Below, in pieces: positions 17,874 to 26,540 of a stretch of DNA of 64,000 nt. The DNA comes from Demequina zhanjiangensis (GTDB lineage Bacteria > Actinomycetota > Actinomycetes > Actinomycetales > Demequinaceae), in NCBI RefSeq assembly GCF_030418315.1, contig NZ_JAUHPV010000011.1, forward strand, positions 1 through 64,000. The letters run 5' to 3'. A model generated the notes under the pieces. The model searched no databases and was not told the DNA's origin. It saw nothing but the letters and a program-made list of their open reading frames with translations. The first letter of the stretch is position 1. Every line of letters begins with the position of its first letter. A program made the translations under genes and the position numbers.

Positions 17874-19058
17874 CTACTCAGCCGACGCGATGGTGGGCTT
17901 GGCGGCCCTGCCGAGGCAGCAGTCCGTCGGGCAGACGTCCTGCCACGGACCGAGCGACGTGAGCGCCACGCGATCGCGCGGGGCCTCACCGTCACCGGCG
18001 ACGTGACGCTCCTCGACCAGATCGATCAGCCCCGCGACGAACGCGGGATCCACGCCGACCGTGGGCACGCGAACGGCGCTCAGGCCCCGCTCCTCGCACG
18101 TCTCGAGCGCCTCGTTGTCGAGGTCCCACGCGACCTCCATGTGGTCGGACACGAAGCCGACCGGAGAGATCACGAGCCCGGTGGTGGACTCGGGCAGCGC
18201 CTCGATCGCGAGGTTGATGTCGGGCTCGAGCCACGGCACGCGCGGGTCGCCCGAGCGCGACTGGAAGACGAGCGACCACGGGACGTCAGGGAACTCGTCG
18301 GAGACACGGTCCATGATGAGCGCGGCGACGGCTCGCTGCTGAGCGACGTACCAGCCGCCTCCCTCATGCCATTCCTCGCCGCCGCCGGTCGGCACCGGCG
18401 TCCCGTCCGGCAGAGCCTCGCGGGGGCCCGACACGTCGGCCGCAGAGCTGGGGATCGAGTGCGTGGCGAACATGACGTGAGCAGACGCCCCGTCGCCGCG
18501 CTCGGCGAGCTCACGGAGGCCGCCGCGGACGGCGTCGACGTTCGGCTCCACGAAGCCCGGGTGGTCGAAGTACTGGCGCACCTTGTCGAGCACCAGCTCA
18601 CCGGTCAGCCCTGCCTCCTCGAGCGCGGTCGCGAGGTCCTCGCGGTAGGCGCGGCAGCCGGAGTAGGAGGAGAACGCGGTGGTGACCAGCACGAGCACCC
18701 GACGGTGGCCGTCGGCGTGGAGCTCCTTGAGCGCATCGGTGAAGTACGGCTCCCAGAAGCGGTTGCCCCAGTAGATCGGCAGCCCGAGCCCGCGCTTCTC
18801 GATCTCTGCCTCGAGGGCGGCCTTGAGGTCGCGGTTCTGCTGGTTGATGGGGCTGATGCCGCCGAAGTGCCGGTAGTGGTGCGCGACCTCCTCGAGGCGC
18901 TCGTCCGGCACGCCGCGTCCACGCGTCACGTTGCGCAGGTAGGGGATGACGTCGTCCTGACCTTCAGGGCCGCCGAAGCCGGCGAGAAGGATGCAGTCGT
19001 ACGTCGCAGGATCGACGGTGCGGGACGCGGCTGCGAGCGGGGGCAGGGTGTCGGTCAT
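17874..19058 (-). CDS. cpfC: Coproporphyrin ferrochelatase
   Basis: Inserts Fe2+ into coproporphyrin III in the actinobacterial/firmicute heme route (formerly HemH); 394 aa. Conserved elements include LLAGFGGPEGQDDVIPYLRNV, HFGGISPINQQN and the active-site HSIPSS. The C-terminus has CPTDCC, and a further Cys lies in SYSGCRAYRE; these match the [2Fe-2S] ligands described for actinobacterial enzymes. The ATG at 19058 overlaps the chdC stop. It is the last gene of the minus-strand operon hemE-cgoX-chdC-cpfC. Confidence 0.92.
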   Translation of the reverse strand: MTDTLPPLAAASRTVDPATYDCILLAGFGGPEGQDDVIPYLRNVTRGRGVPDERLEEVAHHYRHFGGISPINQQNRDLKAALEAEIEKRGLGLPIYWGNRFWEPYFTDALKELHADGHRRVLVLVTTAFSSYSGCRAYREDLATALEEAGLTGELVLDKVRQYFDHPGFVEPNVDAVRGGLRELAERGDGASAHVMFATHSIPSSAADVSGPREALPDGTPVPTGGGEEWHEGGGWYVAQQRAVAALIMDRVSDEFPDVPWSLVFQSRSGDPRVPWLEPDINLAIEALPESTTGLVISPVGFVSDHMEVAWDLDNEALETCEERGLSAVRVPTVGVDPAFVAGLIDLVEERHVAGDGEAPRDRVALTSLGPWQDVCPTDCCLGRAAKPTIASAE

Positions 19059-19729
19059 GACGCGAGCACCTCCACGGCCTCGGCGGTCGTCACGCGACGA
19101 CCGGTGTAGAACGGCAGCTCCTCGCGCACGTGGCGGCGAGCCTCGGTGTAGCGCAGGTCGCGCATCATGTCGACCAGGTCCGTCACCTCGTCGGCCTCCA
19201 TGGGAAGCAGCCACTCGTAGTCGCCGAGCGCGAACGCGGCCACGGTGTTCGCGACCACGCCCTTGAACGCGGCACCCTTGATGCCGTGCTCGCGCAGCAT
19301 CTGCGAGCGCTCCTCCTCCGGCAGCAGGTACCACTCGTACGACCGCACGAAGGGGTAGACGGTCAGCCAGTTGCGGGGGCGCTCGCCGCGCAGGAAGCCG
19401 GGGATGTGCGCCTTGTTGAACTCGGCGGCGCGGTGGACGCCCGCGGCGGACCACGTGAGGGTCGTGCCTGCGAGCAGCTCGGTCGCGTGGAGCTCGCGAA
19501 GGGCGAGCTGGAGGTCCTCGAGCCGGGGGCCGTGGAGCCACAGCATCACGGTGCCGTCGGCGCGGAGACCGGAGACGTCGTAGATGCCGCGCAGGACCAC
19601 GTCGTGCTCGGCGAGCTCGGTGACGGCCATGTCGAAGTGCTCGACGACCTCGGCGAGCTCCTCGTCCGGCGCGTCCAGCAGTCCGTCGAGGACGGAGAAC
19701 AGGGTGAAGCCATCGGGCTGATCGGTCAT
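19055..19729 (-). CDS. chdC: Coproheme decarboxylase (HemQ)
   Basis: Converts coproheme to heme b with peroxide, the last step of this route; 224 aa, chlorite-dismutase superfamily. The predicted distal-base His (FNKAHIPGFL) and catalytic Tyr (LTVYPFVRS) are 17 residues apart, the same spacing as His118 and Tyr135 of the C. diphtheriae enzyme. EEERSQMLREHG precedes the proximal heme region. The ATG at 19729 overlaps the cgoX stop and its own stop overlaps the cpfC start, so cgoX, chdC and cpfC are translationally coupled. Confidence 0.93.
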   Translation of the reverse strand: MTDQPDGFTLFSVLDGLLDAPDEELAEVVEHFDMAVTELAEHDVVLRGIYDVSGLRADGTVMLWLHGPRLEDLQLALRELHATELLAGTTLTWSAAGVHRAAEFNKAHIPGFLRGERPRNWLTVYPFVRSYEWYLLPEEERSQMLREHGIKGAAFKGVVANTVAAFALGDYEWLLPMEADEVTDLVDMMRDLRYTEARRHVREELPFYTGRRVTTAEAVEVLAS

Positions 19730-21120
19730 GCCGTCATCCTCTCTTGTGAATTGCTCAAAACAAAATCTTGGGAGACGATCGCCGCGATGCCGCTCAGGCC
19801 CGCAGCCGACCCCACGACCTCGAGGTGTGGAGCGTCCCACCCCGGCGCATGCTCGGACGGCGCGGAGTCGGGCCACGCCACCACGCCATGCGCCCTCACC
19901 TGGGCCGGCGTGAGCGTCACGCCAAGCAGCCGCGAAGCGTCCGCGAGCGCCTGTCCCGCGAGCGAACCCGCGCTGGTGACGGGCCCCTCACGATCGAGCC
20001 CCGAGATCGCACGCGCGTCGTAGGAGAGGCGCACGACGTGCCGCCCGGGCGCGCGCTCCGCGAGCCACCGCCACTTCGCCGTGGCGTGGGTGAGGGCCTT
20101 GGCGCGGGTCACCCCGCCCACGGCGAGCACCCCCGTTCCACGCGGAGCGGAATCCAGCGCGGGCGCGTTCAGGACGAGCGTGACAAGGACCGCGCGGCCG
20201 GGCTTGCGCGGCTCCTCGCGGCGCTCCGGACCTGGCAGCAGCCTGTACGCCTCGGACTGCGGCACGGCGACCACGAGCGCACCCACCCTGACGGGGCGCT
20301 TGTCGCTCGCGATCTCCACCAGCCAGCCGTCGCGCTCGTCGGGGCGCACCGACACCACGTCGGCACCGGTGCGGATCGCACCACCCAGCTCGCGCACCTG
20401 CCGGGCCAGCTCCTCGGCGATCGTCGCGATTCCGCCCTCGAGCCCCATCGCCGCGGATCCTGCGGGCGACGCCTGACGGCGAGCGGCGGCGAGGGCCACG
20501 AGCCCGCCCTCGGCCGCGAGGTCCTCGGCCACGCCCTTGCCGAGCGAGGCGAACGGCAGCTCGTCGAGCGGGCGCGAGTAGATGCCCCTGACGACCGGCT
20601 CGACGAGACGGGTCGTCGCGCGCCGGCCGATCCTTCGCCTGATCACGGAACCGGCCGTGGCGGAGGCCGCGGGCTTCGAGACGGGGAGCAGCGTGTCGAG
20701 CCACACTCGCCACGAGCCGAGCCTGCCGAGCGCCGACACCACGTCGGGCGCGAACGGGTCGACCGGCACGCCCATCCAGCCCGCGGCAGGCAGCGGGTGT
20801 GCGCGCGTGGGGCCGACCACCCATGCCGGAGTCGGCGCAGGGGCGACCATCCTGTCCTCGAGCCCCAGCTCCCTGACGAGCCTCTCGACGGCACCGTCGC
20901 GCACCGCGAAGGACTCGGCGCCCGCGTCGAGCTCGAGCCCGTCGAGCTCGAGCCGCGACACCCTGCCACCGACGCGCGGCGCGGCCTCGAGCACCGTGAC
21001 GACGTCACCCGCGCGCAGATGGCGACGTGCGGCGAGAAGTCCCGCGATGCCCCCTCCGACCACAGCGACCGTCCGGCGCTGGGGCAGCGACGGCTCGGTG
21101 CGACCCTCAGGCTCAGCCAT
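19726..21120 (-). CDS. cgoX: Coproporphyrinogen III oxidase, oxygen-dependent (HemY type)
   Basis: An FAD enzyme oxidising coproporphyrinogen III to coproporphyrin III, 464 aa. The N-terminal dinucleotide fold VAVVGGGIAGLLAARR (residues 18-33) and EAAPRVGGRVS are typical of the amine-oxidase-like superfamily. Given the neighbouring cpfC and chdC, the coproporphyrin-dependent role is preferred over protoporphyrinogen oxidase. The start overlaps the end of hemE by eight bases. Confidence 0.9.
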   Translation of the reverse strand: MAEPEGRTEPSLPQRRTVAVVGGGIAGLLAARRHLRAGDVVTVLEAAPRVGGRVSRLELDGLELDAGAESFAVRDGAVERLVRELGLEDRMVAPAPTPAWVVGPTRAHPLPAAGWMGVPVDPFAPDVVSALGRLGSWRVWLDTLLPVSKPAASATAGSVIRRRIGRRATTRLVEPVVRGIYSRPLDELPFASLGKGVAEDLAAEGGLVALAAARRQASPAGSAAMGLEGGIATIAEELARQVRELGGAIRTGADVVSVRPDERDGWLVEIASDKRPVRVGALVVAVPQSEAYRLLPGPERREEPRKPGRAVLVTLVLNAPALDSAPRGTGVLAVGGVTRAKALTHATAKWRWLAERAPGRHVVRLSYDARAISGLDREGPVTSAGSLAGQALADASRLLGVTLTPAQVRAHGVVAWPDSAPSEHAPGWDAPHLEVVGSAAGLSGIAAIVSQDFVLSNSQERMTA

Positions 21121-22201
21121 GCTCGTGGACGTACTCGACGACCTTCTTCACCACGGCGGGGTCCGCGTGCGGCGGCATCCCGTGGCCCAGGTTGACCACG
21201 TGGCCGTGCGCCACGGCGCCGCGCGTAAGGACGTCCTGGACGTGCGCCTCGAGCACGTCGGCAGGCGCGGCGAGCAGTGCAGGGTTGATGTTGCCCTGGA
21301 GGGCGACGTCGGGGATGATCCCGGCCGCCTCATCGAGCGGGGTGCGGTAGTCGACGCCGACTGCGGTCGCGCCTGCCTGAGCGAGCGCGGGAAGCAGATG
21401 GCCGGCCGCTGTCGCGAAGTGGATGCGGGGCACGCCCAGGTCGGCGACGGCGCCGAGCGCGCGGGCCGACCCACCCGCGCAGTGCTCCTGATAGTCGCGC
21501 TCGGACAGCGCGCCCGCCCACGAGTCGAACAGCTGAACGGCGGACGCGCCCGCGAGGACCTGCGCACGCAGGAAGCGGCCCGCGACAGCGGAGGTCCAGT
21601 CGACCAGCGCCTCCCATGCGTCGGGGTCGGAGTACATGAGCTCGCGCGCCGCGAGGTGATCGCGGGAGGGCCGGCCCTCGACCATGTAGGCCGCGAGCGT
21701 GAACGGGGCACCGGCGAAGCCGATCAGCGGCGTCGCACCGAGCTCCGCGACAGTCAGCTCCACGGCACGACGGATGGGCTCGAGCGCGGTGTCGAGCACC
21801 CCGCCATCACCCTCCTCGCCCAGCTCGGGAAGCGCCTCCACGTCGGCCAGAGTGCGGACGGGCGCGCCGAAGACCGGGCCGACGCCGGGCGCGATGTCCA
21901 CGTCCACGCCGGCGGCACGCAGCGGCACGACGATGTCCGAGTAGAAGATGCCGGCGTCCACGTCGTACCGGCGCACCGGCTGCAGGGTGATCTCCGCCGC
22001 GAGCTCGGGCGTGAAGCACGCCTCGAGCATCGTCGAGTCGACGCGGGCGGCACGGTACTCGGGAAGCGAGCGACCCGCCTGGCGCATGAACCACACGGGC
22101 CTGCGCGAGGGCTCACGGCCCTGCAGGGCGGCGATCAACGGGGAGTCCGCGGTGAGGCCGGAGGCGAGCGGATGGCTCACGGGGAGTGCACTCGAGGTCA
22201 T
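21113..22201 (-). CDS. hemE: Uroporphyrinogen decarboxylase
   Basis: Decarboxylates uroporphyrinogen III to coproporphyrinogen III in the cytosol; 362 aa. The N-terminal signature RRPVWFMRQAGRSLPEYRA and the central FAGAPFTLAAYMVEG are diagnostic. The ATG at 22201 (MTSSALPVSHPLASGL) is chosen because the 23 upstream residues are not conserved. It is the first gene of the minus-strand heme operon and divergent from hemA across 67 bases, so early and late steps are probably co-regulated from one short region. Confidence 0.95.
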   Translation of the reverse strand: MTSSALPVSHPLASGLTADSPLIAALQGREPSRRPVWFMRQAGRSLPEYRAARVDSTMLEACFTPELAAEITLQPVRRYDVDAGIFYSDIVVPLRAAGVDVDIAPGVGPVFGAPVRTLADVEALPELGEEGDGGVLDTALEPIRRAVELTVAELGATPLIGFAGAPFTLAAYMVEGRPSRDHLAARELMYSDPDAWEALVDWTSAVAGRFLRAQVLAGASAVQLFDSWAGALSERDYQEHCAGGSARALGAVADLGVPRIHFATAAGHLLPALAQAGATAVGVDYRTPLDEAAGIIPDVALQGNINPALLAAPADVLEAHVQDVLTRGAVAHGHVVNLGHGMPPHADPAVVKKVVEYVHEHG

Positions 22202-22268
22202 GTCTCGATTCTGCCCTGTTCCGGTCGATGTGCTACCCACAGAGAGTGCATGCGAGAATGGATCCGCC

Positions 22269-23576
22269 ATGTTGATGTCCCTCGTGGCCAGTCACCGCAA
22301 CCGCGACCTCGCGCTGCTCGAGCAGTTGAGCCTCGGCGCGCAGAGCGTGGCGGATCTTGCGGTGGACGGCCAGTCCCCCGTCTCCGGCGCCGTCGTGCTG
22401 CCCACCTGCAACCGCTTCGAGGTGTACCTCGAGACCGACGACGCCGCGTCCGCGCGCGCGGAGGTCGTCTCGACCCTCGCCGCCGCCTCCGGACTCGCCG
22501 AGGACGTGGTGGCAGAGGCGCTCCTGGTCTACGAGGACGATGACGCCGCGCAGCACCTCATGTCGGTCGCCTCGGGTCTCGAGTCGATGGTCGTCGGCGA
22601 ACGTGAGATCTCCGGTCAGGTGCGCCGCGCACACCTGGATGCCCAGCAGCGCCACCACATCTCGTCGCGGCTCGATCGCCTCTTCCAGTCCGCGCTGCGG
22701 ACTTCACGCGTCGTCGCCTCGACCACGGGCGTCGGCACGTCCGGCCGCTCGGTCGTGTCCGTCGCTCTGGACCTGGCCGACGAGACCGTCGCCTGGCCCG
22801 GTGCCCGCACCCTGATGATCGGCACGGGCGCGCTCGCCGAGTCCGGGGTCGCGACCCTCCGCGCGCGTGGCGCGGTCCTCACCGGAGTGTTCTCCCCGTC
22901 GGGCCGTGGCCCCCTCTTCGGCTCGCGCCATGGGGTTCCCGTGGTCGAGTCCGACGCGCTCGCCGAGGCCGTGCGCGAGGCCGACGTCATCTACGCCTGC
23001 TCGGGCGGCGAGAGCATCGTCCTCACGCCCGCGCTCGTGTCGAGCGCTCGTGCGGGGGCGGCCCACCCGCTCACGATCGTGGACCTCGCGCTGCACCGGG
23101 ACGTCGCTCCCGGCGTGGAGGACCTGCGGGACGTGCGCGTCATCAACCTGGAGCACGTGGGCCGTCACGCGCCCGGCGAGTCGGTCGAGGCCCTCGAGGC
23201 CGCGCGGTCGATCGTGGCGCACGCCGTCGCACGCCTGGGCGACGGCGAGACCGAGCGCGCGCTCGACCCCGCGATCGTCGCCCTGCGTGAGCACGTGTTC
23301 GGGCTGCTCGAGAAGGAGCTCGCCAGGATCCGCCCGGCCGCGGACGCCGACGCGGAGACGGTCGCGCAGGCCGAGCTCGCGGAGCAGTCGCTCCGTCGCT
23401 TCGCGCGCACGCTGCTCCACACGCCCACCGTGCGCGCCCGCGAGCTGGCGCGCGCAGGCGAGACCGAGCACTACCTTCACGCGATCCGCACGCTCTACGG
23501 GATCGACATCGCGATGCAGGACGACGCATGCCCCGCCCCGGGGATCGTCCAGCAGAGCGACGAGCACTCCATTTAG
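22269..23576 (+). CDS. hemA: Glutamyl-tRNA reductase
   Basis: First committed enzyme of C5 tetrapyrrole synthesis, reducing Glu-tRNA to glutamate-1-semialdehyde with NADPH; 435 aa. The active-site Cys is in LPTCNRFEVY (near residue 50). The catalytic domain continues with SGLESMVVGEREISGQVRRA. The NADPH domain begins around TLMIGTGALAESG and a C-terminal helical dimerisation domain follows. ATG 22269 and a second ATG two codons later are both possible. hemB, hemC, hemD and hemL are not in the window. A -10-like GAGAAT (22254-22259) lies ten bases upstream of the start. Confidence 0.95.
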   Translation: MLMSLVASHRNRDLALLEQLSLGAQSVADLAVDGQSPVSGAVVLPTCNRFEVYLETDDAASARAEVVSTLAAASGLAEDVVAEALLVYEDDDAAQHLMSVASGLESMVVGEREISGQVRRAHLDAQQRHHISSRLDRLFQSALRTSRVVASTTGVGTSGRSVVSVALDLADETVAWPGARTLMIGTGALAESGVATLRARGAVLTGVFSPSGRGPLFGSRHGVPVVESDALAEAVREADVIYACSGGESIVLTPALVSSARAGAAHPLTIVDLALHRDVAPGVEDLRDVRVINLEHVGRHAPGESVEALEAARSIVAHAVARLGDGETERALDPAIVALREHVFGLLEKELARIRPAADADAETVAQAELAEQSLRRFARTLLHTPTVRARELARAGETEHYLHAIRTLYGIDIAMQDDACPAPGIVQQSDEHSI

Positions 23577-23610
23577 CAACGCCATTGTTGCGTTAATTCT
23601 TGCTCCTGCA

Positions 23611-23629
23611 CTAGGTTAGGCAAGCCTCA
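23611..23629 (+). promoter_or_regulatory. DtxR/IdeR-type iron box
   Basis: CTAGGTTAGGCAAGCCTCA matches the 19-base consensus TTAGGTTAGGCTAACCTAA at 15 positions, with an intact left half. It lies 41 bases before the first gene of the ferric-siderophore transporter. Repression by an iron-bound DtxR/IdeR regulator and induction under iron starvation are inferred. Confidence 0.75.
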
Positions 23630-23669
23630 CCGGCGCACACTCGCGCCCTGCCGCCCCCGAAGGAGCCCC

Positions 23670-24665
23670 ATGCGCACGCGCGTCCTCGTCACGATCGCCG
23701 CCGCGATCGCGCTCGTGGTCGCAGTCGCCCTCTCGCTCGCCATCGGCTCACGCGCGATCGACCTCGGGACGGTGTGGCAGGCGCTCACCCAGCTCGATCC
23801 GAACGACCCCGAGCAGCTCATCATCCGAGAGCTCCGCGTCTCCCGCACCATGATCGGGATCCTCGCAGGGGCCGCACTCGGCGTCGCCGGCGCACTCATG
23901 CAGTCGCTCACCCGCAACCCCTTCGCCGACCCGGGACTGCTCGGCATCAATGCAGGAGCCTCGCTCGCCGTCGTCATCGCCCTCTCCACAGGGATCGCCA
24001 CCACCTTCGGCGCGCAGGTGTGGTTCGCCTTCGCGGGCGCCGGCCTCGCCGCCGTCATCGTCTACGCCATCGGCGCACGCGGCGCCGCCGCAGGAGCGCC
24101 CGTGCGGCTCGCGCTCGCAGGCGTCGCGTTCACCGCGCTCGTCACCTCCGTCACCTACGCGGTCCTGCTCGTCAACGAGCAGACCCTCGAGCAGTACCGC
24201 CTCTGGGTCGCCGGCTCCCTCACCGGCCGGCAGAACCACGACCTCACCGCGCTCGCGCTCATCGTCGGCGGCTCGATCGCCGCAGGCCTGCTCGTCTCAC
24301 GACAGCTCCAGGCCATCGCTCTCGGAGAGGACGCCGCGCGCGCACTCGGCGTCAACATCGGCGTCATCCGCGCGCTCATCGTGCTGCTCGTCACGCTCCT
24401 CGCCGGCGCCGCCACCGCTGCCGCCGGACCCATCGTCTTCGTCGGCCTCGCAGTGCCGCATCTCGCACGCGCCCTCGTCGGCGCCTCCCTCCCCTGGCTC
24501 CTCGTCGTGAGCGCGCTCGGCGGCGCCGCGCTCGTGCTCATGTGCGACGTCATCGGCCGCGTCATCGCCTACCCCGGCGAGATCGGCGTCGGCATCACCA
24601 CCGCGTTCCTCGGAGGACTCCTCTTCGCCCTCATGGCACGGCGCATGAAGGTGGTGGAGCTGTGA
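23670..24665 (+). CDS. Ferric-siderophore ABC transporter permease 1 (FecCD family)
   Basis: An inner-membrane permease of 331 aa with about nine or ten hydrophobic spans. RTMIGILAGAALGVAGALMQSLTRNPFADPGLLGINAGASLAV is the classic BtuC/FecCD signature (quoted in parts: GVAGALMQSLTRNP, PGLLGINAGA). PIVFVGLAVPHLAR near residue 255 faces the ATPase. It forms a heterodimer with the next permease. It is the first gene of a four-gene operon under the iron box, and its stop overlaps the GTG of the second permease. Confidence 0.92.
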   Translation: MRTRVLVTIAAAIALVVAVALSLAIGSRAIDLGTVWQALTQLDPNDPEQLIIRELRVSRTMIGILAGAALGVAGALMQSLTRNPFADPGLLGINAGASLAVVIALSTGIATTFGAQVWFAFAGAGLAAVIVYAIGARGAAAGAPVRLALAGVAFTALVTSVTYAVLLVNEQTLEQYRLWVAGSLTGRQNHDLTALALIVGGSIAAGLLVSRQLQAIALGEDAARALGVNIGVIRALIVLLVTLLAGAATAAAGPIVFVGLAVPHLARALVGASLPWLLVVSALGGAALVLMCDVIGRVIAYPGEIGVGITTAFLGGLLFALMARRMKVVEL

Positions 24666-25693
24666 GGATCCTCCGCCTCGGGCCGCTCGGCATCACCACC
24701 CACCGACGCACCTTCGCCGTCGGACTCGTGATGCTCGCCGCCCTCGCCGGCCTGTTCATCGTCGCCCTCACCGTCGGCAAGTCGGACATCACGATCCTCG
24801 ACGGACTCCGCGCGGCCGTCGGCATCCCCGTCGGCGCCCCCACCGACTTCATCGTCGGCCAGGTGCGCGCACCGCGCGCGCTCACCGCGATCCTCGTCGG
24901 CGCGATGCTCGGCCTCTCCGGCGCGATCCTCCAATCGCTCACCCGCAACCCGCTCGCGTCGCCCGACTTCATCGGCATCTCCGCAGGAGCAGGCACTGGC
25001 GCCGTCCTCACCCTCTGGCTCATCGGCGCCAGCTCGCTCTGGGTCGTCGCAGGCGGAGCCATCGTCGGCGCCCTCATCGCGTCCGCCCTCATCCTGCTGC
25101 TGTCCTGGCGGCACGGCATCGTGCCCCTGCGCCTCATCCTCGCCGGAATCGGCATGGGCTTCGTCGCCCAGGCCGCCACCCAGTACTTCCTCACCCGCAT
25201 GGACGTGCACGACGCCGGCAATGCGCTCGGCTGGCTCGTCGGGTCGACCACCGGGCGCACATGGACCCACGTGACGGTCGCCGCGATCGCCCTCGCGGTG
25301 CTCGCACCCCTCGTCCTCTGGAACGCACGCGCCCTGCGCACCATGGAGATGGGAGACGACACCGCCCGCTCGCTCGGCATCTCCGTCGGCCCCGCCAGAG
25401 CGACGCTCGCCGTCTCCTCCGTGCTGCTGGCCGCGAGCGCCGTCGCCCTCACCGGCCCGATCGCGTTCATCGCGCTCGTCGCGCCCGCGCTCGCGCTGCG
25501 CCTCACCCGCAACGCCGGAGTGACCCTCATCCCCTCCGCCCTCATGGGTGCGGTCCTCCTGCTCGCAGCGGACCAGCTCGCGCAGCAGATGCCCGACACC
25601 CTCCAGCTGCCCGTCGGAACATTCACCGCCGTCGTCGGCGCGCCCTACCTGCTGTGGCTCGTGTGGCGCGCCTCCCGAGGAGGCCCTTCATGA
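24662..25693 (+). CDS. Ferric-siderophore ABC transporter permease 2 (FecCD family)
   Basis: A 343-aa partner permease. Family motifs are LSGAILQSLTRNPLASPDF, IGISAGAG and GPIAFIALVAPALALRLT. It starts at GTG 24662, whose G-T-G-A overlaps the stop of permease 1; the N-terminus (about 20 residues) is cytoplasmic. The stop overlaps the ATG of the ATPase gene, so permease 1, permease 2 and the ATPase are tightly coupled. Confidence 0.92.
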   Translation: MRILRLGPLGITTHRRTFAVGLVMLAALAGLFIVALTVGKSDITILDGLRAAVGIPVGAPTDFIVGQVRAPRALTAILVGAMLGLSGAILQSLTRNPLASPDFIGISAGAGTGAVLTLWLIGASSLWVVAGGAIVGALIASALILLLSWRHGIVPLRLILAGIGMGFVAQAATQYFLTRMDVHDAGNALGWLVGSTTGRTWTHVTVAAIALAVLAPLVLWNARALRTMEMGDDTARSLGISVGPARATLAVSSVLLAASAVALTGPIAFIALVAPALALRLTRNAGVTLIPSALMGAVLLLAADQLAQQMPDTLQLPVGTFTAVVGAPYLLWLVWRASRGGPS

Positions 25694-26499
25694 CACCGAC
25701 CCTGAAGACCAGCGAAGCCGTCATCGGATACGGCGGTCCGCCCATCGTGCGGGGCGTCGACGTCGAGATCCCCGACGGCCAGATCACCGCGATCATCGGA
25801 CCCAACGGCTGCGGCAAGTCCACCCTGCTGCGTGCCCTCGCGCGCCTGCTCACCCCCACCGAGGGCACGGTCCTCCTCGACGGCACCGACATCCACCGCA
25901 TCCCCACCCGCGAGGTCGCCCGACGCGTCGGCCTGCTCCCGCAGTCGCCGATCGCACCCGCGGGCATCACCGTGCGTGAGCTCGTCGCCCGCGGCCGCAC
26001 TCCCCACCAGAAGGTCCTCCGCCCGTGGAGCCCCGAGGACGAGACCGCCGTCATGTCGGCCCTCCACTCGACGCAGCTCACCGACATCGCCGACGAGTCG
26101 GTCGACCAGCTCTCAGGAGGCCAGCGCCAGCGCGCCTGGATCGCCATGGCGCTCGCCCAGGACACCCCCGTGATGCTGCTCGACGAGCCCACCACGTACC
26201 TGGACATCGCGCACCAGTACGAGGTGCTCGACCTGCTGCACAGGCTCCACCACCGGCAGGCCCGCACCATCGTGATGGTCGTGCACGACCTGCACCAGGC
26301 GGCCAGGTACGCCCACCACGTCATCGCGATGTCCGAAGGCGAGGTCGCCGCCAGCGGTGCACCCTCCGAGGTGCTCACCGAGCAGCTCGTCAGCTCCGTC
26401 TTCGGCCTCGACGTGCGCGTCCTCACCGACCCCGTCACCGGCACCCCCGTCGTCATCCCTGCCCACTCACCCGGCGGGCACGACGCCGACCCCACCTGA
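25690..26499 (+). CDS. Ferric-siderophore ABC transporter ATPase (FepC/FecE type)
   Basis: A cytosolic ATPase of 269 aa. Walker A GPNGCGKST is near residue 38, signature LSGGQRQRAWIAMAL near 140, Walker B MLLDEPTTYLDIAHQ near 160 and the switch His in VVHDLHQA near 197. The YLDIAHQ variant is characteristic of the iron-chelate subfamily. The last 20 residues are a Pro/Gly/Asp-rich tail. Confidence 0.93.
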   Translation: MTPTLKTSEAVIGYGGPPIVRGVDVEIPDGQITAIIGPNGCGKSTLLRALARLLTPTEGTVLLDGTDIHRIPTREVARRVGLLPQSPIAPAGITVRELVARGRTPHQKVLRPWSPEDETAVMSALHSTQLTDIADESVDQLSGGQRQRAWIAMALAQDTPVMLLDEPTTYLDIAHQYEVLDLLHRLHHRQARTIVMVVHDLHQAARYAHHVIAMSEGEVAASGAPSEVLTEQLVSSVFGLDVRVLTDPVTGTPVVIPAHSPGGHDADPT

Positions 26500-26540
26500 A
26501 CGTCACCACCCCCACCCGGAACCCCCACGAAAGGAACACC

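Noticed and set aside
17874-19541. A longer ferrochelatase reading from 19541
   Set aside because: The added N-terminal residues are antisense-like Arg/Ala/Pro-rich sequence overlapping chdC; the real start MTDTLPPL is at 19058.
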